A stretch of DNA of 64,000 nt, from positions 6,981,381 to 7,045,380 of the forward strand of contig CAXIPT010000002.1 in NCBI GenBank assembly GCA_964030475.1, written 5' to 3'. A program made the position numbers and the translations under genes. Shown here in pieces: positions 34,690 to 43,801 of the stretch. Under the pieces are notes generated by a model. The model was given only the letters and a program-made list of their open reading frames with translations, was not told the origin of the DNA and ran no database searches. This DNA comes from Tethya wilhelma (Eukaryota > Porifera > Demospongiae > Tethyida > Tethyidae). Numbering within the stretch: the first letter of the stretch is position 1; every line of letters begins with the position of its first letter.

Positions 34690-35330
34690 AGCCTTCTACA
34701 AGGAAGAGCAATGGGGACCAAAATTTTCCCAAGTTACGCAAATATCTTCATGGGAGTAATACCTAGCCAAGGAGAACATAAAACTATGGAAACGCTTTAT
34801 AGATGATATTTTCCTAATATGGATAGGATCTCGTGAGAAACTCAAAGAATTTATTTCAGCAATCAACCAAATTCACCCAACAATTAAATTCACATTTGAA
34901 GCAGATGAAAATACACTAATGAAAGGAGAAAGATTTAGTGCAACGAACATACTTGACATGAAAACACATAAAAAAAACAATAAACAATTATATGTATACG
35001 CAGAATCATATCACTCACCTGAAACTAAGAAAGCTATATAATGATTGGAGAGACCACAAGATACCTAAGAACTAACTCAAATAAGGACAATTTCATAAAC
35101 ATGCAGGAGAAGCTAATAGCCAAACTTGATGAAAGAGGTTATCCTCCAACAGATACAAAATAAACCATCCACAAAACCAAATACCACAATAGACACCTTA
35201 CTCAAAAAAGCAAAAAAAAACCCAAAAGACTTATTCAAACATTCTTAGTCACAACCTATAATGACGATATATAATGAATCAAAAACATAATCAGAAAACA
35301 CTGGAAATTACTTAAAAACGACCAGACCCT
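34690..35330 (+). mobile_element. Penelope-like reverse transcriptase fragment, dead
   Basis: Pieces GRAMGTKIFPSYANIFMG and then, in another frame, LWKRFIDDIFLIWIGS with the catalytic F-x-D-D signature, followed by INQIHPTIKFTFEAD and NILDMKTHKK. This order (GT-xx-AP-YANIFM, then FIDDIF.IW, then HP-IKFT.E) is characteristic of Penelope-like elements. Several stops follow (near 35040 onward), and no GIY-YIG endonuclease is seen. It lies between two copies of the Q-family MITE. Confidence 0.75.
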
Positions 35331-35414
35331 TAAATAAATCTTTCCCAAACCACCCCTAATAGGAAACAAAACCTCCTAGTCAGAGCAAAACTAGCCCCAC
35401 TGTTTATCAGCAAG

Positions 35415-35670
35415 TAAAAAGAAACATTGGAAATGTAATGAGACACAGGAATGGCCAAATTGTAAAAAGAAAGCAAACAAGATGGAATGGCTGTTGGAGT
35501 GTGTGCAGAATTCTTCCTGCATGTATATATGTAAGTCTCTTTCCATGTTGAGTCCCTCATGTTGCCCATAGGAATAATTCTTTTACATGCTAAAACAGCC
35601 ATATCTTCATCTTGTTTTTTTGGTTTTTTTTACAATTTGGACATTACTACGTCTCATTACGTTTTTTATT
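35415..35670. mobile_element. Inverted-repeat MITE (family Q), copy 2
   Basis: ACATTGGAAATGTAATGAGA...GGAATGGCCAAATTGTAAAAAG matches copy 1. The right arm is more diverged (AACAGCCATATCTTCATCTTG ... TTACAATTTGG). A further left-arm fragment lies at about 35775-35820. Confidence 0.7.
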
Positions 35671-36369
35671 TTCTTTGTCCCCATTTTTTTATAATTCTAT
35701 GACTGACATTTGAATTTATGTATGGTAGTTACTGTACACTATATATTAGCATCAATACCATAGCTTACAAGTTAAAGAAACATTGGAAATGCTAAATGAT
35801 AAAAAGAAAGTGAAGCGCATCAGGACTGGAGCTAACAGCTTTACTCATCTTGTTATAACAACAACTACATAATAAGAGAAACCTCCTAAGTATTGAAGAC
35901 TGAGGGAGCTCAGAAATCTTCAGGCAGGCAGCAAATATTCAGATTCCAAATAATGCACACATTTATCTGGAAAAGGGTCGTCAACTCCAATTTCAAGTAG
36001 CCAATGAATTATGCATAAGCGTTGAAATAAATGGCTGCCATACAGAAAAGGTGCTTTTCACCTTGTATCTAGTCATCCAATATAATTATGAGAGACACAT
36101 AAAACCGATAATTTATTTGTTCAAGAATTAGAAAAGTTGAAAGATAGAAGAAAAAGAAGAAAATTGGTTTGGCATATTTTAGTTTCGTACTTAGCAATGG
36201 TTTTAGGCTTGTTGGAAAGAGAATGAGCTAAATAGTAGCTTTAGAAGCCTTTCAGTTGCAAGGGCTCAGTTTATGCAGAGTTATTGCCGTGAATATTTGT
36301 ATTGCGCTAATGGACCATCTGTGCCATTCCATTATACTGTATTATAGGTAAAATAGTTTATGATAGGAA

Positions 36370-36640
36370 ATACGCATGTACACAATATGAAAGAAAGTGT
36401 CAAAACAACCACGTCTGAATGAACACAATTCCATTGCAATGTATTATAAGTTTGATAACTGGAAGGAAATAATGATATGAAAGAAACTGTCAAAACAACC
36501 TTGCTGACTTCTGCATGAACACAATTCCATTAAACTGTATATGTACAGGAGGTAAATACGCATGTACACAATATGAAAGAGACTGTCAAAACAACCTGAC
36601 TTCTTCTGCATGAACACAACTCCATCTATACAGAAGAAGT
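36370..36640. repeat. Three imperfect tandem units of about 90-105 bp
   Basis: The phrase AATATGAAAGAAAGTGTCAAAACAACC recurs with small changes near 36386, 36475 and 36573, each followed by TGAACACAA(T/C)TCCAT. The array overlaps the putative last exon of the minus-strand kinase, where two units read as related peptides (GCFDSLFHIV and GCFDSFFHII). Confidence 0.75.
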
Positions 36641-37624
36641 CATTCAACATCACCTGAAAATAGTACAAAATAATAAATAGCTTTGATAATTTTAAAATAT
36701 TAAATTACCTCGTGGGAAGTTGCTCGTCTACTATGTTTTTTCAAACACATCTCCACAACTGCAAAGTTTTCCTAGTATCTTCGACATTTTCTAAGATTCA
36801 TGACCCAAAATTGACGGCTGATGATGAATCCAGTTCTAGAATGAATTCTGAGTTTGTCATCAAACTCAATACTTCTTATATACATCATCGTCAAAGTGCT
36901 CTACCTGCATGCATAGATGAACATTATTTAATTGGTAAAAGCTCCACCAGTACATGCATTAAGAACTTACCAACCGTGGGTCTTCTCTATCCAATTGATA
37001 AGCCTTCTCCCCAGAAAAGGTTTCAAGTACCACCTATCAAAACTTACAACACAAAATGGGTCTCAAACTCTCCCTTTCAAACACAATTTTTTCCACATGC
37101 AACACACAATAGTTATGTCAACTTACAACTGACTTTTGGGAATATTTTCCAGTGGCTATTTCTGGGGGGTAATATCTTTCACTTCTCAAAGCCTTTGGCG
37201 GTAAATTGGGAGCGGCCATCTTCCCGTGGTGAGGGCAGATTAATATCTTTCCATTGCCCAATTTTGTCAACAAGAACGTTCTGAATGCAATTCAGATACA
37301 CATGTAGAAATGAACATTAATGTGGTATGAACACCAAGACTAGTAGCACGATTTTATGTCCTGGTGAACTAATGGAGGAGAAGCAGCATGTAGATAGGCT
37401 AACCGTATACATGCATCCTTCATTACTTGAAGCTTGAAGACCCACGGTAGAACATTTGGTTTCCCGCAGAGTTTGTAACGTATTAAAAAGGACTACAATT
37501 CACACGTCAACTATGTACCTCAAACAGGCAATTGTACAGACTTCCCCCTTCAACAAACTCATATACCAGTACAGGTGGCTGACTGAAGAAACCCATAAGT
37601 TGGACCAGGTTCTGGTGACGTAAC
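36444..37624 (-). CDS. TKL/IRAK-like protein kinase domain exons, probable pseudokinase or pseudogene
   Basis: Minus-strand exons chained by splice phase. 37519-37624: LRHQNLVQLMGF, then VLVYEFVEGGSLYNC, the hinge region. 37350-37492: RLAYLHAASPPLVHQDIKS, the catalytic loop with HQD for HRD. 37127-37280: GNGKILICPHHGKM where DFG should be, then YYPPEIATGKYSQKSV, the APE-like region. 36971-37033: VVLETFSGEKAYQLDREDPR. 36709-36771: ENFAVVEMCLKKHSRRATSH, the C-lobe end. Just upstream, at about 37680-37700, MSALTK reads into the LRH of the first exon and fits helix C. DFG is lost, the Asn after HQD is missing, and helix F (DVYSFG) is shortened, so it should not be catalytic. The link between 36971 and 36771 and the N-lobe are unresolved. 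The family resembles IRAK/plant receptor-like kinases. The 190-codon plus-strand ORF over this region is an antisense shadow. Confidence 0.6.
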
Positions 37625-37709
37625 CTGTAAGTATAAACATACAATTGCTCTTGTCACAGTGTTCAAACATCATGCATACTTGGTAAGGGCAGACATCTCT
37701 CAACAATGC

Positions 37710-38400
37710 TTTAGATGGATCAACTTTGCCTAGACTTCATGTACCACATGCTTTAGGTCCAGATAAGAGCTTAGCAGCAAAAGTAGTTGTTTGTTGGCTT
37801 GCTGCAGCGGCAGTGCCGCTAGTCTCGCTGACCAGACAGCAACGTTGCTAAAGATCTTAATGACTTAAGCAAGTTAAAAGAGCGACCCTTACCAAAGCCA
37901 TGCCTACTGTCCGCTATTCAGACTAGGATTTATGTGGCGGTAGACTGCTTGGGACGAGCTGCACTGTTCATTGTCTGGAAATAAGAGGTGGCCATTATTC
38001 GAGTGTTTTCTAAGTACAGAATGTATAGGAAAAGCAGTTGGGACACAGCACTTTGTCCACTATAAGGTAGATGTCCGCTGTTAGGAGTGTTAATGGAGAG
38101 TCTACTGTATATCCACAAGGTGTTGTAGTCATGTGCGTCATCCCTTTGCTTTGAGAATCATTAATTTATCTGCCTGGTGAAGCCATTAAAAATCTTCCAA
38201 TTGTGCTTGGACTAAGACCAGTGTCCACATTCAGCAACCTAATCTAAGCAACTAAAGCATTCTAAGGCATTGAGCAACCTAGCTGAGCAAACCACAGATT
38301 TTTTTGTACACAACCCACAGATTACAACTGAATCCAACTGAGTGGGTATGTGATCATGGTTAGGTAATAGTGATCTTAGCTAGCTAGCTATGTAGGATGA
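37710..38400. other. No resolved exon; expected to hold the kinase N-lobe if present
   Basis: No Gly-rich loop or VAVK motif could be read on the minus strand. Short ORFs only. Confidence 0.3.
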
Positions 38401-38408
38401 AGACTTTA

Positions 38409-38621
38409 TCAGAATGCTCTATTAAAGTCTAGATCAATCTCTTTGCGTGTGTTCCACAATTGACAGGGTTCATCTGGCTGAGTGGGAATATTAGCACTAA
38501 TCTTCTTCCCCCTAAGTCTTGTCTTGGCAGATGACACTGTATCAAGGAGTGCTTCTTTTAGAGTAGGATTATCTTTAATTGGCAACCCTTTAAATCTCAG
38601 TTGCAATGGGATACTATCCAT
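38409..38621 (-). CDS. Orphan coding-like fragment (70 codons)
   Basis: Charged, coding-like composition (LRFKGLPIKDNPTLKEALLD ... KTRLRGKKISANIPTQPDEP) with the frame open upstream past its Met. No domain recognised. It could be a last exon or a remnant of a repeated gene family. Plus-strand sequence at 38860-38930 (GCATGCCCCCAGACCCCCGT) looks like dispersed repeat. Confidence 0.25.
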   Translation of the reverse strand: MDSIPLQLRFKGLPIKDNPTLKEALLDTVSSAKTRLRGKKISANIPTQPDEPCQLWNTRKEIDLDFNRAF

Positions 38622-38739
38622 ACAAGGATGTGCTACTCTAACAACAGGGCCGGCGGAACCGGTCTGGCGAAAACCGGACCACTGTTTTAGTCGTCAACAT
38701 TCACTGGTAATGATCGTCAACATTAGAAATTAGCTTGTG

Positions 38740-40060
38740 AAAATTGCGGCAGGGTCAGCAGCAAGAGCGTTCAAGTTATTATACGATTAATACTGTAGCA
38801 GATTGTCTCAAAACCGCCCTAGAATAGCTCTCAGAGCACTGCAAAATTTTCTGGGAGGCATGCCCCCAGACCCCCGTAGCGAGATACATTCCTTCACGGG
38901 GGCTCTGTCCCCAGCCTGATAACTACATTTTAGCTTCCGCCAGTACTGCTAACAGACTGTAGCCCCACATTCATCACTCGTTCCACTATGAAACTTAATT
39001 GGACTGGTAATTTTGCAAAGCAGACTATCCTATTCCAAGCCCAGTACTGGGTCTAATAGCTTCCTGTAGCACAAGAATGATCCGAATATCAAGCCTAACT
39101 GTGATATTCTCCATATAATCATACCTTCTCTGGTGGAAGTTAAGTAGTGTCTTGCAAAAGACTAGGGGTATCAAAACCTGCATGCTTCAGTAATAGTTGT
39201 GAATAATGGTTTCAATGGAGAAGTTACAGCTATGTAAACTAGACAATGAAAGAATTCTTAATGAAGGGAATTTGCTTTTGTGTATGATGGTTTACATAAC
39301 TCGCTTTAGCATTGAGTTGTAAAGGAGTGTTAAGGAGCAGTAATAGTATACAGGTTATCTAGATCCAATTTAATGAAAACACAAACAAGTGGAATTTTTA
39401 ACTAATTAAGTGGGTCATCTGGGCCTCCATCATAGTATAGAAACAGAAAAGGTGAATTTGTTCTGGTTCTAAGTATGGGGTGTAGAATTGGGGAGCAAGT
39501 GCTATCCTTGTACAGAACATGGACATCAGCCTCATACCATGACTCTTATGGGATATCAACGATTAGGAAAACGGATGGAAAGGCACTGAAATGGTCATGA
39601 TCAGATACCTAAAAACTGGTTCCACTTTGGACAAGTACCTCTCAGCTGCTGCTACATGTAGTACTGGACATGATGGCTTTCCTACTTTGCTTGTTGTCTG
39701 TAATATATAAGCAAACACAGAACTCTCAAAAAATTGCATACACTCCCTCAGGTATCGAAAGATATAAGCCCCATAGTGAGCATCTATATGTTGCTTCCTC
39801 CATTGATGCTGTTGTACTATCTGTTTCACCTGAAGTCAACCTGTGTATTGCTCAGCCACTTTCTACATTCTTTCTCCTGAGGAGACAAATATACGGAATG
39901 GGTGTGCCATCAGGGCAGCGACTAGAAACCTATATTGAGCAGTTCAATAGCAAATGTGAATGTAAGAACCTAAATTCCATTTTTTTAAATTAGCACTGAC
40001 CTGCCTCCTTTAGGTCTCTAACAGAGACAGCACAAAGCCGCTGATCATCTAAAGCTGTGC
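38740..40060. other. Unresolved region with weak coding signals, minus strand
   Basis: Near 39600-39830 the minus strand reads HQWRKQHIDAHYGAYIFRYL, coding-like but unrecognised. The plus-strand frame at 39670-39993 is its shadow or vice versa. No splice chain was found. Confidence 0.25.
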
Positions 40061-40959
40061 CAACATCCTCCTCAAAGAATTCGTCCAAAATATGTTGAAC
40101 TTGGAAGCCTTTCCAGGTGTAGGTAAAGCATGAGGTTTAGCTGACTCTTCAATGTCTAAGCTAGTAGAAACTCGTGTATTCACTCCTTGGCTTGCTGAGT
40201 CTACTCTTGAGTCTTCTTCCACAAGATCTTTTATAATCACTGATACTCTTCAGGTACCCTGGGTGCTCAATAGCTGAGTATCTGACAACAGCCATTCCAG
40301 TACACTGATGCATAATCATAGCATTGTTCATCTGGTTCATAGTCTGTGACTTATGCTACAGAGTTGTGTGGCTGTGTCAGTGTGTGGGGGGTTAGTTTAC
40401 TTGATACATGCACTCATAGTACTCATACCACTGATACAGCTATGATACACTCTTTACACAGCATGCTGTATACAGCTAATTGTCACAATAAGTGTGCCGA
40501 GACTTGTGCACCAACCGTGCCTTGGTTAAGTTGGCAACAGAGGCCTCATGTTCACAAACATCCCAAGTAATAATAATTAGAGAGTCTTTGATAGCTCCAT
40601 CCTGTGTAGAGTATGAAGTAGGTGAAAATTCTTGTTAGGAAAATTTTGTTACTCATCTTCATCATTGAAGACAAACTCCTCTGTCTTGACTCCTCTGTAA
40701 CATATCAGTGGCCTTCCTCCAAAATTTAATGATGCATGCAACAAATACTTCCACATCTCCTCTAGTGTACATTTCATCTTTGCTTTGATCCAAAATGTGG
40801 CTTTTTCATAGATTGGATGACTTCTGAATGATGACACCTTTGATAACACACTGTTATGAATACGTTCGACAAAATTTCTCTTGCTACAATATTCGGCAAA
40901 TGATGTTTGTGTTACCTTGTCTAAATCAAGTAGCTTCAGCAATCGAACTAGTGAACTAG

Positions 40960-41110
40960 ATGGTTGCTCTGCTGGGCCATTATGTACTACAAAGGTGAAT
41001 TGCTTGCAGTCTTTATCTCCTAATGTTACCAGCTGTAGACAGGTTCTTCAGAGACAGAATGATAGGGAAACTGAGCTAGCAATTTACCATAATGGCCCAG
41101 CAGAGCAACT
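40960..41110. repeat. Short inverted repeat
   Basis: GTTGCTCTGCTGGGCCATTATG near 40962 is matched inversely by CATAATGGCCCAGCAGAGCAAC near 41088-41109. Confidence 0.85.
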
Positions 41111-41163
41111 ATGTAGTTCACTTATAGTCCAAATGATCAATGAGCTAATAAAGAAGCTCATTG

Positions 41164-41252
41164 AGGCATTTGAATGTAGTATCAGGCTCAAAAAATGATA
41201 ATTAGAGCAATGTTACTCCTTTTCCAGTGCGTGTGATATCTATTGAGGGTTC
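41164..41252 (+). repeat. Left arm of an 88-bp inverted repeat
   Basis: GGCATTTGAATGTAGTATCA ... ATATCTATTGAGGGTTC is repeated almost perfectly as reverse complement at 42388-42475. The arms are about 1.1 kb apart. Confidence 0.9.
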
Positions 41253-42387
41253 AAGGCTGGTACTCACCATTGTATTCCCCAAATGCATACAGTAGTACAG
41301 TTGAAATATCTGGGAAATGAGTACTTTTTAGCTTTCCAACCCATCCTTCAGCTATTGTACGAATCTCCTTTAGCTTTCTAGTTGATCTCACTCTTTCTGT
41401 TGGTTCGTGCTGGTTAAATCACTCATCACAATTTGAGATGTTTGCCGTATCACTGAATACTTCTCCAATCCTTGTACTAAATTTTTTTTTGCATTCACAA
41501 TCCTTTTTATAGAAGTCATGTGACTATGGCTACCACCAAAATTTTCTTGAAATCTTTAGGTTAGCATCATACTATGTTTTCATGAAAGAATAAATAACAG
41601 CTCAAAGATATTTACGTTTTGCATAATATTAATACTAATTTTGGCCACTTTTTAAAAACGTTCCTTAGCCTACCTGAGTCCATTTGTGATTATAAATTGA
41701 CCTATTTTCACAAGAGCTCATGTATGTTGCTTGTTAGAAATTGTATCACATGTAGCTTCAAGCAGTCAATCAAATTTGTCTTGCAATGTGCCTTGGACTT
41801 GATTCTTGCATACAAACAACTAATTGCCCTTCTCATCATGATGCACTTCCATTTCTCTTCAAGATTTATCTCGAGCAAAATTCTTGCAAGTAAGGCTATC
41901 CTGTTTCTCATACCACTGCGAAGATATATATTAGGAAACGGCAGTGTGTTTGCATTTCTAAGTACTCAGTAACTGGGTGAAGAGCAATCTCACATGTAGA
42001 TGATATAGCAGATTACTTTCTGACTTTTTTTTCACTGGATAAAAATTCGCCTTCACTACTAGAAAAATAGGTGTTAATGGTATGCACTACCTTCTTATCA
42101 TCCAACTTCATCACTATCATGGTCCCAAGTTTCAATATCTGGGTAGGTTGAGCAGGCAATAGTTATTGGTGGTGATGCAGAAGTTGACTCTAGAAACTGA
42201 CTGTGAAGATAAGCTTGAAAAGGGTTCTTCCCTGATCTCGTGGTTTGCTCTACTCATTAATTTTATCAACAGAATTAGGAAACCAATCCTTAATAGTCTT
42301 TTGTGGTAGTGTTGCCTTCCTTTTAGATCTCAGTTTCGTTTGAGTATAATCAATATACCATATTGATTAGGGCTAGGGCTAGGGCTA

Positions 42388-42475
42388 GAACCCTCAATAG
42401 ATATCACACGCACTGGAAAAGGAGTAACATTGCTCTACTTATCATTTTTTGAGCCTGATACTACATTCAAATGCC
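42388..42475 (-). repeat. Right arm of the 88-bp inverted repeat
   Basis: Starts GAACCCTCAATAGATATCAC and ends TTGAATGCC-type sequence on the opposite strand of the left arm. It is directly preceded by (GGGCTA)n. TATACCATATTGATTA also occurs on both sides (about 42354 and 42478), a possible direct repeat. Confidence 0.85.
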
Positions 42476-42818
42476 AATATACCATATTGATTATAGAGGT
42501 TTTTCGACCTTGATAGCACAGTCTTCAGTAGCAGTTTCACGTGTACTCGTTTCAAAAGTTACTGATTTTGAAGTAGGTATTGACACTGCTGCTGTTGGAG
42601 TTTGAATGGGTGCAGATTTCAAAACCTGTGCTTGTCTAGGAGGTTGAGATTTATGCTAGCACTGTTTGGGAGGTTTTGTCTACCATTTGTAAATTGATTG
42701 CTGATTTTGAAATCTTTTTTCAAATGTTTTTATTTTTTTTGCTTTAGAACGGACTCCAGTGGTACTGAAAGCATTAAACAAAGAAAGACTATCAACTGTA
42801 GACAAGTGACAGGTCAGG

Positions 42819-43264
42819 AGAGCTGAAGTGGCTGAGGTTGAGGTGATTGTTTCGGTAGAAAGAACTGAGCTTGGGGTGATTGTTTTAGTCGAGAGAGCTG
42901 AGCTTGAGGTGCTTGGTTTGGTCGAGAGAGCTGAGCTTGAGGTGGTTGTTTCGGTTGAGAGAGCTGAACTTGAGGTGGTTGTTTCTGTCAGAGAGCTAAT
43001 TGAGGTGCTTATTTCCGTCGAGAGAGCTAAGCTTGAGGTGCTTGTTTCAGTTGAGAAAGCTGAGCTCGAGGTGGTTGTTTCGGTCAAGAGAGCTAAGCTC
43101 GGTGCGCTTGTTTCAGTTAATAGAGTTGAACTTGAGGTGGGTGTCTCGGTTGAGAGAGCTGAATTTGAGGTGGTTGTTTTGGTTGAGAAAGCTAATCTTG
43201 AGGTGCATGGTTGTCTCAGTTGAGAAAGCTGAGTTTGAGGTGGTTGTTTCGGTCGAGAGCACTA
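42819..43264. repeat. 33-bp minisatellite, about 13 units
   Basis: The unit is close to GAGAGAGCTGAGCTTGAGGT plus GCTTGTTTCGGTC, 33 bp or 11 codons, with a few 30- and 37-bp variants. Because 33 is a multiple of three, long frames run on both strands: VERAELEVVVS-type on plus and TETTTSSSALS-type on minus. Neither has a start, splice or domain context that makes it convincingly coding. Confidence 0.9.
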
Positions 43265-43520
43265 CCGTACATATGATACACAATTTTTTAAGATAACATT
43301 ATGTTAGCACATGCACGACAATTACTTATTATTTTTAACCTTTCAGCATAATTATTGAGTCATCAATCAATCCCAAAATTAATGCTGAATAAACAAAAAT
43401 GCAATTAAAAAAAAAACTAATTAAGGAAAAAAATTGGCACATTATTATAATACAGAGAGGAATAATAATAATTATTAAAATTAATGTCGTGTTGTACAAT
43501 GGTCATACAATAGTGTCATA

Positions 43521-43724
43521 CCGTATAGCGGGAAATTTTCGTGCGGTTAAAATTTCGTTTCAGGCCTTGAAAACAAGCTTTCGTGGTCTTATTTTTGTTC
43601 TGGACCCATCACCCCACGGCCACGTTTTAAAATTTCAGATTTTCGTGGGCAAAATTTTCGTTTTCATGCTGTCTGGAACGAAAAGAACGAAATTTTTCCC
43701 TCACGAAAATTTCCCGCTATACGG
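43521..43724. mobile_element. 204-bp TA-flanked MITE (family X, copy 2)
   Basis: Ends CCGTATAGCGGGAAATTTTC and its inverse GAAAATTTCCCGCTATACGG, with TA at 43519-43520 and 43725-43726. Interior of repeated TTTTCG/CGAAAA, as in copy 1 at 2978-3160. It lies just 3' of the Frizzled-type receptor gene. Confidence 0.85.
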
Positions 43725-43801
43725 TATCTACTTGTCAGCTATACACGTGGATTGAGTCATTGATGTGGTAACAGAAATAGTAGTAATAATAATTATAATG
43801 T

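Larger units (their letters stand above)
40649..41480 (-). pseudogene. Remnant of an unrecognised gene family, minus strand
   Basis: Two coding-like blocks. 40649-40942 has LDKVTQTSFAEYCSKRNFVE and RIHNSVLSKVSSFRSHPIYE, with an acidic C-terminus and stop. About 41265-41470 has EPTERVRSTRKLKEIRTIAE and GKLKSTHFPDISTVLLYAFG, ending at a good donor (AATG/GTGAGT). A stop lies just upstream of the second block. The NFVERIH...LS pattern resembles ORFs repeated in sponge genomes, so a transposon-derived family is possible; not established. Confidence 0.35.

Noticed and set aside
36712..37284. 190-codon plus-strand ORF
   Set aside because: No ATG at its start, odd composition, and it runs antisense to spliced kinase exons with recognisable motifs.
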